From a virus, in IMG/VR virus record IMGVR_UViG_3300020810_001156, positions 124,001-188,000 of that record: a stretch of DNA of 64,000 nucleotides; one strand, given 5' to 3'. Shown here one piece after another: positions 30,406 to 39,267 of this stretch (positions are counted from its first letter, which is position 1; each line of letters opens with the position of its first letter). Both the position numbers and the translations under genes were made by a program. A model generated the notes under the pieces. That model searched no databases. It was given only the letters and a program-made list of their open reading frames with translations, and had not been told where the DNA came from.

Positions 30406-32715
30406 ATGGCAGAAAGAATAGTATCACCTGGAGTATTTACGAGAGAAAATGACCTTTCGTTCTTAGCGCAGGGAGTAGGAGAAATCGGAGCAGCGTTTGT
30501 AGGACCTTTTAAACAAGGACCAGCGTTTGTTCCAACGATTGTAAGAACACAATCAGAATTTGAAGATAAGTTCGGAACACCTGATGGAACTTATTATACA
30601 GAGTACGCAGTACAAAACTATCTTAGAGAAGCTGGAACAGCAACAGTTGTTAGAGTTTTGGGTAAAACTGGCGCTGATGCTGGTTATTCTCAAGTAACAC
30701 CTGTTGGTTTAGTAGCTAGTGGTTCTGATGGTAGTCAAACACTTATTGCAACATTACATAATACTGTAAATGGTGATGACGAAGTAGGATTTGGTCCTTT
30801 TACTGTATCCCCATCATTAACTACATCTGGTTCATTTGTGGTAAGTGGTAGTGGATTAAGTAACATATCATCTTCACTATTATCATCAGCTGGTAATGAT
30901 GTAACTGATGTATTTGGTTCTGACCCATTAGGTTCTAAAGAAGCTTATGTGTATTCTTACTTTAAAAATGCAGTAAATAGTATTAACTTAGAAGTTGCTA
31001 ATGGTGAGGCAGTTACTGCTGAAGTACTTCCAACTCAAAACTTTACTTATGAAGCAAGTTGGGCATCTACACCATTTGTTAAATCACAACTAATCTCAGG
31101 TGTAAGAAGTGATTTATTTAAATTCCATACATTAGGATATGGAACAAATGAAAACTCCAGATTCAAAATTTCAATCTCCAATGTGAAAGCTGCCGGTGAA
31201 GATGGAGGTACTGATTATTCAGTATTCACAGTAATTATTCGTTCATTCTCTGATACGGATAAAAGACCTGTTGTATTAGAAACATTTAGTAATGTAAACT
31301 TAGACCCAGCATCACCAAACTTTATCGCTAGAAGAATCGGTGATAGATATTTAACTATCGATTCAAATGGTAAGATTACTGAAAATGGTGATTGGGTAAA
31401 CAATTCAAAATATATTAGAGTACAAGTAGCAGCTCAGGGTTCATATCCTGTATCTGCTGCACCATTCGGACATGGAGCATACTCTAACCCAATTAAAGCA
31501 ACCGATGAAACTATCGTTCCAGCAGTTGTTTACCAAACCGGTTCAGTAGTAAATACTGCTGGTAACCCAACATATTTTGCTGGTTTCGATTTCGAAACAG
31601 TTGGTGTAAAATATGATAACAACAATTATATCAAACCTTTACCTGAAAGTGTAGGAGTTGGTTCGAATGTTGATTTCGGATTCGATTCTCAACTTTCTTA
31701 TGTAATGAGTGGTTCTGATTCATCTGATATGGTGAAGAGACAATTTTCAATTGCATTCCAAGGTGGATTTGATGGACAATCACCTGCAACTAATATCAAC
31801 TTAGGTTCTGATATGAGTGCTGGTAATTCGCAAGGACTTGATTTATCATCAACTACGGCTGGTGGTTACCTATCATACTCTAAAGGTTTGAACGCAATTT
31901 CAAACGCTGATGAGTGGGATATCAATATGTTAGTAACTCCTGGTGTTGTAAGAACATTACACCCAGCAGTTGTTAGTAAGGCAATTGATGTTGTTGAAGC
32001 TAGAGCAGATGCATTTTACATCGCTGATTTCGCTGATGCTAGTTCAACAATTTCTGATGTAACAACTCAGGCAAACGCAGTAGATTCTAACTATGTTGGA
32101 ACTTACTATCCTTGGGTTAAGACAGTAGATACAAACACTAATAAATTAGTAAGTGTTCCACCTTCAGTATTATTACCTGCTGTGTACGCAGCAAATGACG
32201 CTATCGCAGCTGAATGGTTCGCACCTGCTGGTTTAAATAGAGGTGGTATCATAGGAGCAGCATCAGTATTGAATAGATTAACTCATTCTGAAAGAGATAC
32301 TTTATATGAAAACAAAGTAAACCCAATCGCAGCATTCCCTGGACAAGGTATTGTGGCATTCGGACAGAAAACATTGCAAGATAGAGCATCAGCATTAGAT
32401 AGAATCAATGTTAGAAGATTATTAATCAATGTTAAGAAATTTGTAGCATCTACATCTCGATTCTTAGTATTCGAACAAAATACGGCATCGACTAGAGGTA
32501 GATTTATCAACACTGTACAACCTTACTTAGAAGGTATCCAACAAAGACAAGGACTGTACGCATTTAAAGTAGTTATGGATGAGACTAACAACACACCTGA
32601 TGTGGTTGATAGAAACATTTTAGCTGGACAGATATTCCTACAACCTGCTAAGACCGCTGAATTCATTGTAATTGATTTCAACATCTTACCAACGGGAGCA
32701 TCGTTCTCAGCATAA
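30406..32715 (+). CDS. 18: Contractile tail sheath protein
   Basis: 769 residues, somewhat longer than T4 gp18 (659). The N-terminus SPGVFTREND and VGPFKQGPAFVPTIV is the sheath signature of myoviruses. The C-terminal domain contains WFAPAGLNRGGI, ERDTLYENKVNPIAAFPG and GIVAFGQKTLQ, and ends with QPAKTAEFIVIDFNILPTGASF, all typical of gp18-type sheaths. The central region (about residues 100-450) is the variable surface part. The protein polymerises around the tail tube and contracts on infection. It is followed directly by the tube gene, the classic 18-19 order. Confidence 0.95.
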   Translation: MAERIVSPGVFTRENDLSFLAQGVGEIGAAFVGPFKQGPAFVPTIVRTQSEFEDKFGTPDGTYYTEYAVQNYLREAGTATVVRVLGKTGADAGYSQVTPVGLVASGSDGSQTLIATLHNTVNGDDEVGFGPFTVSPSLTTSGSFVVSGSGLSNISSSLLSSAGNDVTDVFGSDPLGSKEAYVYSYFKNAVNSINLEVANGEAVTAEVLPTQNFTYEASWASTPFVKSQLISGVRSDLFKFHTLGYGTNENSRFKISISNVKAAGEDGGTDYSVFTVIIRSFSDTDKRPVVLETFSNVNLDPASPNFIARRIGDRYLTIDSNGKITENGDWVNNSKYIRVQVAAQGSYPVSAAPFGHGAYSNPIKATDETIVPAVVYQTGSVVNTAGNPTYFAGFDFETVGVKYDNNNYIKPLPESVGVGSNVDFGFDSQLSYVMSGSDSSDMVKRQFSIAFQGGFDGQSPATNINLGSDMSAGNSQGLDLSSTTAGGYLSYSKGLNAISNADEWDINMLVTPGVVRTLHPAVVSKAIDVVEARADAFYIADFADASSTISDVTTQANAVDSNYVGTYYPWVKTVDTNTNKLVSVPPSVLLPAVYAANDAIAAEWFAPAGLNRGGIIGAASVLNRLTHSERDTLYENKVNPIAAFPGQGIVAFGQKTLQDRASALDRINVRRLLINVKKFVASTSRFLVFEQNTASTRGRFINTVQPYLEGIQQRQGLYAFKVVMDETNNTPDVVDRNILAGQIFLQPAKTAEFIVIDFNILPTGASFSA

Positions 32716-32734
32716 AACAAAAAAATGAATAACT

Positions 32735-32744
32735 AATATTTATT
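32735..32744 (+). promoter_or_regulatory. Putative phage late promoter element upstream of tail tube
   Basis: AATATTTATT (one mismatch to the consensus) lies 22 nt before the tube ATG, giving the tube gene a possible extra promoter separate from the sheath gene. Confidence 0.45.
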
Positions 32745-32766
32745 AGTATAAAAGGGAAATAAAAAA

Positions 32767-33255
32767 ATGGCAGAAGTATTAGAATTTAACGAAATGTTCT
32801 TCACCAACTTCGAACCGAAGATGAAGAATCGCTATATTATGGAGATTGATGGTATTCAATCATACTTAATTAAAACAGCAGCGAGACCATCTATCAATTT
32901 CGAAACTGTGAAGTTAGACCACATTAACACTTATAGAAAATTACAAGGTAAGGGTGAGTGGCAAGATATCACAATCACATTATATGACCCAATCGTTCCA
33001 AGTGGAGCACAACAAGTGATGGAATGGGTGAGATTAGGATATGAATCTTTAACTGGTAGAAAAGGATACGCAGATTTCTACAAAAAAGATATCGATTTCT
33101 ATATGTTAGGACCTGTTGGTGATAAAATTGAACAATGGAAACTAAAAGGTGCATTCATTCAAGCAGCTAATTTCAATGATTTAGATTTCTCATCTAATGA
33201 CCCTGCCGATATTGAATTAACGCTTTCGTATGATTACGCAATATTAGAATTTTAA
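32767..33255 (+). CDS. 19: Tail tube protein
   Basis: 162 residues, matching the T4 gp19 length (163). Key features are FEPKMKNRYIMEIDGI at the front, the central LQGKGEWQDITITLYDPI strand pair, QQVMEWVRLGYESLTGR, and the end ADIELTLSYDYAILEF. The protein stacks as hexameric rings to form the inner tube through which DNA passes. It follows the sheath gene and is closed by a strong hairpin terminator, so high-level late expression as a short unit is likely. Confidence 0.95.
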   Translation: MAEVLEFNEMFFTNFEPKMKNRYIMEIDGIQSYLIKTAARPSINFETVKLDHINTYRKLQGKGEWQDITITLYDPIVPSGAQQVMEWVRLGYESLTGRKGYADFYKKDIDFYMLGPVGDKIEQWKLKGAFIQAANFNDLDFSSNDPADIELTLSYDYAILEF

Positions 33256-33286
33256 GATATTATCCACTACTATCTATAAATTGAAG

Positions 33287-33313
33287 AAGGTTCTCTTAGT
33301 GAGAACCTTTTTT
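33287..33313 (+). terminator. Rho-independent terminator after tail tube gene
   Basis: A perfect 9-bp stem (AAGGTTCTC / GAGAACCTT) with a TTAGT loop is followed by a run of T. It lies 31 nt after the tube stop codon. Confidence 0.9.
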
Positions 33314-33337
33314 CGTTTTACAACTTTTTTATTTTGA

Positions 33338-33347
33338 TATACTTATA
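33338..33347 (+). promoter_or_regulatory. Putative phage late promoter element (variant)
   Basis: TATACTTATA lies 24 nt before the ATG at 33372 and directly after the terminator, where a new promoter is required. Confidence 0.45.
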
Positions 33348-33371
33348 TATACAAACAAATAAAGGTTAATT

Positions 33372-34145
33372 ATGAGCGAAAATAAATTTGATTTCCCAAC
33401 TGAGGTAGTGGATTTACCATCAAAGGGATTAGTTTATCCAGAAGGACATCCTTTAAGAAAAGGAAACATTGAGATTAAATATATGACAGCAAGAGAAGAA
33501 GATATTCTTGCATCACAATCTCTAATTAAAAAGGGGGTAGTTTTAGATAAACTATTTGAATCAGTAGTAGTAGAGCCAGATGTTGATATCAATGATATCT
33601 TTATTGGTGATAAAAACGCTATTCTTTTAGCAACCAGAGTAATGGGTTATGGTGCTGATTATAAAGTAGAAGTAACTGACCCATCTACATTAGAACCACA
33701 AACAGTAACTATTGATTTATCTAAAGTAAAAACCAAAGATTTTGATGAAAAAATCTTAAATGGTGATAATTTGTATAAATTTACTTTACCTAAAAGTGGA
33801 ACTGAATTAGAATTTAAACTTCTTACACATGGTGATGAAATTGAAATCACAAAAGAAAATCAAGCATTGGTTAGATTGTACAAAGGTAAAGGTGATACTT
33901 CATTCGATGTAACTACTCGTTTGAAATATATGATTCAATCGGTAGATGGTAATCAAGATAGAGGATATATTACTAAGTGGGTTCAAAATTCATTCTTAGC
34001 ATTAGATACAAAAGCATTCAGAAAATTTGTTAGAGAGTTAAGTCCTGATATGGATTTAACATTCAACTTTGTTTCAGAGTTGACGGGTGAAGAGGAGGCA
34101 CTCGATATCCCGTTTGGGGTATCGTTTTTTTACCCTTCCGAATGA
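33372..34145 (+). CDS. T4 gp26/gp51-type baseplate assembly protein (tail assembly chaperone position)
   Basis: 257 residues. LPSKGLVYPEGHPL, then IEIKYMTAREEDIL, LLATRVMGYGADYKVEV and a downstream THGDEIEI block match the T4 baseplate hub-assembly family that includes gp26 and gp51. In that family a Cys-containing zinc ribbon often follows the tyrosine-glycine strand; here it is replaced by DPSTLEPQTVTI with no Cys. The gene lies between the tube and the tape measure, the place usually held by tail assembly chaperones. A run of seven T at 34125-34131 near its end, and an overlapping frame continuing to 34338, suggest a programmed frameshift product of about 320 residues. Confidence 0.7.
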   Translation: MSENKFDFPTEVVDLPSKGLVYPEGHPLRKGNIEIKYMTAREEDILASQSLIKKGVVLDKLFESVVVEPDVDINDIFIGDKNAILLATRVMGYGADYKVEVTDPSTLEPQTVTIDLSKVKTKDFDEKILNGDNLYKFTLPKSGTELEFKLLTHGDEIEITKENQALVRLYKGKGDTSFDVTTRLKYMIQSVDGNQDRGYITKWVQNSFLALDTKAFRKFVRELSPDMDLTFNFVSELTGEEEALDIPFGVSFFYPSE

Positions 34146-34338
34146 TTATAGTATCCAACTTCATAACCAAATTTGGGAGTTGGTTAACTTTGGTAATGGA
34201 TTTACTTGGAGAGATGTTTACTTCATGCCAATCCAATGGAGAAAGTTTTACTTTAAGAAATTGGTCGATTTAAAAAAGAAGGAAGCAGACGAATACAAAA
34301 AAGCAGAACGTAAATCAAAAGTAAGGGTTAGGAAATAA
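34132..34338 (+). CDS. Probable frameshift extension of the preceding gene
   Basis: This frame (+1 relative to the gene starting at 33372) encodes about 68 residues: TLPNDYSIQLHNQIWELVNF, then FTWRDVYFMPIQWRKFYFKK and a Lys-rich charged tail. It has no ATG before the conserved part; the only upstream start is a GTG at 34087 whose first 15 codons look like meaningless out-of-frame sequence. Slipping +1 (or -2) on the T7 run at 34125-34131 would join it to the upstream protein, like the G/GT tail chaperone pairs of other phages. A homopolymer sequencing error splitting one gene is the main alternative. Confidence 0.6.
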   Translation, partial: TLPNDYSIQLHNQIWELVNFGNGFTWRDVYFMPIQWRKFYFKKLVDLKKKEADEYKKAERKSKVRVRK

Positions 34339-34354
34339 TCCTTACTTTTTTTTT
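34317..34354 (+). terminator. Rho-independent terminator
   Basis: AAAAGTAAGG (34317-34326) pairs with CCTTACTTTT (34340-34349), followed by nine T in total from 34346. It overlaps the stop codon of the frameshift extension. Confidence 0.75.
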
Positions 34355-34358
34355 ATCC

Positions 34359-34368
34359 AATATTTATA
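34359..34368 (+). promoter_or_regulatory. Putative phage late promoter element
   Basis: AATATTTATA lies directly after the terminator and 28 nt before the ATG at 34397. This supports the downstream ATG rather than the in-frame ATG at 34370, which would lie at or before the transcription start. Confidence 0.55.
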
Positions 34369-34396
34369 GATGTATAAAACTATAAAGAGATTACCT

Positions 34397-34606
34397 ATGT
34401 CAAAAGAAAAAACAAACGAAGGATTATTTGGGGCAGCCAAAAAATTCTCTGATGCATTTTTTGATGGTTTGAAAACTAATGCAGTTAATAAAGCATTAAA
34501 ACAAGCCGAAAAGAACAAAAAAGTTCCATCTCCTATTATTAAAAAAATGAAACAAATCGATAAACTAGCTAAAGAGCTAGAAGATGATTTAAAGTACTAT
34601 TCATAA
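34397..34606 (+). CDS. Small hypothetical protein upstream of tape measure
   Basis: 69 residues from the ATG at 34397 (MSKEKTNEGLFGAAKKF). An in-frame ATG at 34370 is possible but sits too close to the promoter element. The protein is Lys-rich and mostly helical, with a charged C-terminal helix (IKKMKQIDKLAKELEDDLKYY). It lies 12 nt before the tape measure gene on the same transcript. It is not recognised; a small tail-assembly or scaffold role is inferred from position only. Confidence 0.55.
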   Translation: MSKEKTNEGLFGAAKKFSDAFFDGLKTNAVNKALKQAEKNKKVPSPIIKKMKQIDKLAKELEDDLKYYS

Positions 34607-34618
34607 TAATATCTCAGT

Positions 34619-37225
34619 ATGGCTAGCAGAGACGAATTACAAATTTTACAACAACTAAGAAGAGAGTCAAAAGCTTATCTTGATGAACTTTTAGCGGGTA
34701 AAACTGCTGAAGGGCGCATTGATGCAAAAAAACTTCCGGAATATAAAGCCCAGCTAGCAAAATTAAAAGAGATAAATGAACAAATAAAAGAAATACAAGC
34801 CAATCACAAAATTGTAGTAGATAGTTTAATTCAACAAGAATCAAAACTAAAAGGATTAACTGGTATTCAAGCATCTTTAGTTAATTTAGATAGAGATAGG
34901 TTAAAAATACAACAAGGTCTTAAAGGGCCTACGCAAGATGCGATAAATTCAATTGCATCATTGAATCAGGATTTGTTATCAATGTCAGCTGAAGATTCTG
35001 TTGCACGAGAACTTCAAGAAAAATCTATAAATGAACAAATTGCAGCTTTAAGGAAAAAAGGAACTGTTAGTGAAGAGATTCTAAATAATTTAGAACAACA
35101 AAGAGATGTTGCCCTCAAAATGTCTGGATTGACTGAAAAACAGAAAAAATTCTTAAATAAACAATTAGAAGTATATGATGGTATAAAAGATACCATTGGT
35201 GGAATATTAGAAACTGCATCATTACTTACATCAACTGTTGGTGGAGTATTAGGTAGTGCTTTAATTGGTGCTGGTGTTGCTGGTAAAAAATTATTGAAAA
35301 CTTCATATGAATTGGGTGGTTCTCTAACTTCTACCTCTAATATAGCAACCACATTATTTGGGACAGTGTTCCCAGACGCAGTTGGTGTTACTAAATCTCT
35401 TTCAAAAGAATTTGGTGGATTAAGTGATGTATCATTAAAAACACAATTCAGAACTAACGTAATAGCTAAGAACTTAGGTATTAGTGCTGGTGAAGCGGCA
35501 TCTTTAACAGGTTCGTTTGCTCGTTTAAATGATGGTTCTGCCGAAACTGCACAAAACTTAATTCAACAAACCCAGAATTTAGCACAACAAAATGGATTAG
35601 TTCCTGCCGATGTAATGGCTGATGTAGCCGCATCTGCTGAAGAGTTTGCACTCTATGGTAAGGCTGGTGGTACGAATATAGCTGAAGCTGCTGTTGCTGC
35701 TGGTAAGTTAGGTGTTAGTATGAAAACCCTTAGTGGTATCACCGATAACCTATTAGATTTTGAATCATCGATAAACGCCGAATTAGAATTAGGTGCAATG
35801 TTAGGTAAGAATATCAACTTAGATAGAGCCAGAGCATTAGCATACGAAGGAGATATAGGTGGTTCAGTAAGAGAAACACTTTCCGCATTGGGTGGTATTG
35901 AGGAATTCAATAAAATGGATTATTTCCAAAAGAAACAAACCGCAGCACTATTAGGCGTATCGGTGGAAGAATTCCAAAAGATGGCTGATAATGCTGATAA
36001 ATTGGATAAAAACGGCCAGATAACCTTATCTACTTATGATAAATTAACAAACACTGCTAAAGCATTTGGTTCGCAAATTTTGAGTGGTGTACAAGGTTTA
36101 GGTAGTGTGGCAGTTGCTGCTGGGCAGATGGGATTCAATTTAAAGGATGGTTTAAAATCCATGAAAGGAATGGGTGGGTTAACCGGAAAACTTAAAGGAT
36201 TATTGGGTAAAGATGCATTATCAAAAGCAAGAAAGAACTTATCAGATAAACAAATAGCAGCTGGATTTGGGGGTAAGAAAGCCAAAGATATGTTAGCAGC
36301 TAAAACACCAAAAGTACCAGAAACTTCAGTTAGTGATAATTTAAATAAAACCGCAGGTAGTAAAGGACCTAAAGCTAGTAATTTACTAAAAGGTGCTGCT
36401 GCTATCCTTATTCTAGCAGCTGCATTATTCGTTGCTGCTAAAGCATTCCAAGAATTCGGTTCAGTAACATGGCCTGCTGTTGGGATGGGATTAGCTAGTT
36501 TAGTTGGTTTAGCTGCAATTGCTTATGTGTTAGGAAAAGCTCAAGGTGAAATGATTAAGGGTGCAATTGCTGTGGCTATTTTAGGAGCTGCACTTATTCC
36601 ATTCGCATTCTCAATGAGTTTAATTGCTGGATTGGATATTGGTTCAGTAATGGCAGCAGCGGCAGGATTGGTAGTATTCTCAGCAGCTGTGTTCGGACTT
36701 GGTGCATTAATGATGACTGGTGTAGGGGCATTTATATTTGGTGCTGGATTAGCTGCATTAGCTGGATTGGGTGTATCTATGATGGTATTGGGTGCTGGTT
36801 TATTAGTTGCAGCAGCTGGATTCCAAGCAATTGGAGGTTCGATGGGAAGTGTGGTATCACTTATATCTCAAGTTAAAGATGTTTTAGGTGGTATGTTCCA
36901 ATATATCGCACCTATTGCCGCATTAGCATTGGCATTGGTTGGATTAGCTGGTGCATTAACACTGGTTGGTGTAGCTGGTATTGCTGCTCTACCAGGTCTG
37001 ATGGCAGTTGCTGCTGTTGGAACAATCGCAATGGGAGTTGGTTCTCTATTAGGATTTGGTGGAGATGAAGGTGGAGGTTCTGATTCTGATTTAATAACTG
37101 AAATTAGAGGATTGAGAGAAGATTTAAACAATGGTAAAGTTGCAGTTTACTTAGATGGGCAGAAAGTAACTGCTGGAGTTTCAAGAGTAGTAAGTAGAGT
37201 GGGAAGTAATTCTTACGCAACATAA
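34619..37225 (+). CDS. Tail tape measure protein
   Basis: 868 residues. The N-terminal 190 residues are charged helices with coiled-coil character (LAKLKEINEQIKEIQ). The middle (about 190-480) has Gly/Ala-rich helical repeats. From about residue 580 to 810 there are several long hydrophobic Ala/Gly/Leu segments (AAAILILAAALFVAAKAF, FSMSLIAGLDIGSVMAAAAG and others). The C-terminal 40 residues return to a soluble segment (LREDLNNGKVAVYLDGQKVT) common at tape-measure C-termini. This layout fits a protein that sets tail length and enters the host envelope on ejection. It takes the place of T4 gp29, though direct similarity is not claimed. Confidence 0.8.
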   Translation: MASRDELQILQQLRRESKAYLDELLAGKTAEGRIDAKKLPEYKAQLAKLKEINEQIKEIQANHKIVVDSLIQQESKLKGLTGIQASLVNLDRDRLKIQQGLKGPTQDAINSIASLNQDLLSMSAEDSVARELQEKSINEQIAALRKKGTVSEEILNNLEQQRDVALKMSGLTEKQKKFLNKQLEVYDGIKDTIGGILETASLLTSTVGGVLGSALIGAGVAGKKLLKTSYELGGSLTSTSNIATTLFGTVFPDAVGVTKSLSKEFGGLSDVSLKTQFRTNVIAKNLGISAGEAASLTGSFARLNDGSAETAQNLIQQTQNLAQQNGLVPADVMADVAASAEEFALYGKAGGTNIAEAAVAAGKLGVSMKTLSGITDNLLDFESSINAELELGAMLGKNINLDRARALAYEGDIGGSVRETLSALGGIEEFNKMDYFQKKQTAALLGVSVEEFQKMADNADKLDKNGQITLSTYDKLTNTAKAFGSQILSGVQGLGSVAVAAGQMGFNLKDGLKSMKGMGGLTGKLKGLLGKDALSKARKNLSDKQIAAGFGGKKAKDMLAAKTPKVPETSVSDNLNKTAGSKGPKASNLLKGAAAILILAAALFVAAKAFQEFGSVTWPAVGMGLASLVGLAAIAYVLGKAQGEMIKGAIAVAILGAALIPFAFSMSLIAGLDIGSVMAAAAGLVVFSAAVFGLGALMMTGVGAFIFGAGLAALAGLGVSMMVLGAGLLVAAAGFQAIGGSMGSVVSLISQVKDVLGGMFQYIAPIAALALALVGLAGALTLVGVAGIAALPGLMAVAAVGTIAMGVGSLLGFGGDEGGGSDSDLITEIRGLREDLNNGKVAVYLDGQKVTAGVSRVVSRVGSNSYAT

Positions 37226-37231
37226 TATATT

Positions 37232-38965
37232 ATGCCAACATTAGAAGAATTATTTAAAAGTAAACAATTACCCTCTCAGGGCGGAAAAACTGCTGAGGAA
37301 GCTTATGCTATTAGAGATAGTAAGGATATACGAATATCTTCATCAAATCCATTAGTGAATGTAACTGGTATGTTATTGGCTAGGGGTGCTAGAAAGTTGT
37401 TAGGAATTAGAACTGATGAATCTTTAGTAGAACAAGAAGTAACTGGTTTAAGAGTTATTAGATTTGGTTCGATACCTATGATATATGGTTCGGATACACC
37501 AAGAATAACTTTAAGAACAACCGATTCGATTTCAAAAATGAAAGCAGAGACATCTGGAGAAATAACAGGTGCTACTGGTTTAATGGCTAAGATAGGAAGT
37601 GCGGCATCAAGTGTAAAAAGTGCATTAGGATTACCAACCAAAGCAATTCCAACATTTGTAGTAAATGGATTGGAAAGTGAAAGAATTGGTGAAACTCAAA
37701 AAAGAATGAGCCAATTACAAAAGATTTTAAAATCAGCAGAAGGAACAGCTGCAGGAAAACTTTTAGGATTTATTGGTGAAAATGCTGGAGGTGGTACACC
37801 AGATGCTATTGGTAGAAATTTAGTGGGTGGTGCTATAAGTGCTGGTAAGCAAGAATTAGGTAAAAAACTATTTGGAAGTAGAGGTGGTAGTTCTTTGGGA
37901 TTAGCAACGGGTAGAATACCAAGTGGAATTACACCAACCCCATCTAACGAATTTCCAACTTTATATACTGATAAAAGTTTAAGAAATTGGGGTAAATTTG
38001 GATTTAATTATGGTTCGTTAGAACCAACTACTGGTGCTCAAAGATTAAAAGAAGATAAAAAGGGAAATAGGTATAGTAAAACTATCATCAAAGAAGGTAA
38101 TGATAAAAATGATTTATCTTATAAACAAGAAGTTGAAAATGTACCAACTATTAAATTTAGTGCTGAACCTGAAAGAGCAAGTAAATTTTCAAATGTAACT
38201 AAAAACCCAAATTATAAAGATGTATCTACGGAAAACTTCTTAGAAACAAAAAGAGGAATGTACACCATTAGTGATAAAGTAAATATGAGTGGTGTGTATG
38301 CTGGTGAGGGTGATGATGAATTAGATGCATTAGATTTCGTAACTCTTAAATTTACTTCATTAGGTACAGTTAGTGGAGCATTACGTTCAGCAAATTTTAG
38401 AGCAACTATTAGTGGATTAACTGAAACCTTTTCTCCCTCTTGGAGTGGACAAAAATTTATTGGAAACCCATTTAGTTATTATACATACGATGGAATAGAA
38501 CGAAGTGTTTCTTTTAATTTTAAAACATATTCTTTAAACGCAGCAGAACATAAAAAGGCTTGGGATAAACTTAACTTTTTATCTGGATTAACTTATCCAG
38601 CTGATTATTATGGAAACTCCGCTATAAAATCACCACTTATAATGTTTACATTGGGTGATATGTATAATAAAAAGGCAGGTTTTATAGAATCTCTTTCATA
38701 TACTATTGATGATACTACACCTTGGCAAGTGATGAGTGAGGAAAATACTCATTTAAATAATACAGCTCAAATTACAAGTCAACTATTATATGGTAAACCA
38801 AACGGAATACCCCAAAACCCACAAAATAATGAAATAGATATGACTGGTTATAGATTACCTACAATTGTTGATGTGGCTATTACCATTAAATTTGTTGAAA
38901 ATAGAAAAGAAACTGGTACTGAAGATGGTAATAGAAAACTTTATACATTTACATCACAAACATAA
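37232..38965 (+). CDS. Baseplate tube-initiator-like protein (gp48/gp54 position)
   Basis: 577 residues. The first 370 residues are not recognised and include low-complexity Gly/Ser/Thr-rich stretches. The C-terminal 200 residues carry VTLKFTSLGTVSGALRSANF, SGLTETFSPSWSGQKFIGNP and SVSFNFKTYSLNAAEHKKAW, followed by a predicted beta region. This is the pattern of tail-tube-fold proteins that cap the baseplate and start tube polymerisation. It directly follows the tape measure (6 nt), as gp48 and gp54 do in T4, but is larger than either (364 and 320 residues). Assignment is by pattern plus position. Confidence 0.55.
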   Translation: MPTLEELFKSKQLPSQGGKTAEEAYAIRDSKDIRISSSNPLVNVTGMLLARGARKLLGIRTDESLVEQEVTGLRVIRFGSIPMIYGSDTPRITLRTTDSISKMKAETSGEITGATGLMAKIGSAASSVKSALGLPTKAIPTFVVNGLESERIGETQKRMSQLQKILKSAEGTAAGKLLGFIGENAGGGTPDAIGRNLVGGAISAGKQELGKKLFGSRGGSSLGLATGRIPSGITPTPSNEFPTLYTDKSLRNWGKFGFNYGSLEPTTGAQRLKEDKKGNRYSKTIIKEGNDKNDLSYKQEVENVPTIKFSAEPERASKFSNVTKNPNYKDVSTENFLETKRGMYTISDKVNMSGVYAGEGDDELDALDFVTLKFTSLGTVSGALRSANFRATISGLTETFSPSWSGQKFIGNPFSYYTYDGIERSVSFNFKTYSLNAAEHKKAWDKLNFLSGLTYPADYYGNSAIKSPLIMFTLGDMYNKKAGFIESLSYTIDDTTPWQVMSEENTHLNNTAQITSQLLYGKPNGIPQNPQNNEIDMTGYRLPTIVDVAITIKFVENRKETGTEDGNRKLYTFTSQT

Positions 38966-38971
38966 TAAACT

Positions 38972-39262
38972 ATGGCAAGTAGATATCAAAATAACGAAGT
39001 TAAAAAAATAGGAGATGGTAGAATAGTATATCGTTCTAAAATATATCCTCAAATACCATTGAGAGATGATGATATTATAGTAGCATCTGAGACTGGTGAT
39101 AGATTGGATACAATTGCTTATCACTATTATGGTGATGCATCCCTTTGGTGGATTATCGCAGCTGCCAATAACATTCACAATGCACCATTTGGTTTAAAAG
39201 ATGGTACGATTTTAAGAATACCACAAAACTTTATAGAGATAAACAATCAATTTAAAAAATAA
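38972..39262 (+). CDS. LysM-like baseplate wedge protein (gp53-like)
   Basis: 96 residues. The core GDRLDTIAYHYYGDASLWW followed by IAAANNIHNAPFGLKDGTIL and RIP is a LysM-type fold, as in the baseplate wedge protein gp53 and in tail protein X of other phages. In baseplates this small domain links the hub or tube to wedge components. It starts 6 nt after the previous stop and is followed 5 nt later by the hub gene, consistent with an operon of baseplate parts. The length is half that of T4 gp53, so only the LysM core is present. Confidence 0.7.
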   Translation: MASRYQNNEVKKIGDGRIVYRSKIYPQIPLRDDDIIVASETGDRLDTIAYHYYGDASLWWIIAAANNIHNAPFGLKDGTILRIPQNFIEINNQFKK

Positions 39263-39267
39263 GTTAT

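Noticed and set aside
34087-34338. Independent 83-residue gene with GTG start
   Set aside because: First 15 codons are an out-of-frame reading of the upstream gene and there is no leader; better explained as a frameshift extension.
34370-34396. Earlier in-frame ATG for the small gene before the tape measure
   Set aside because: It lies 2 nt after the late-type promoter element, at or before the expected transcription start; ATG at 34397 is preferred.
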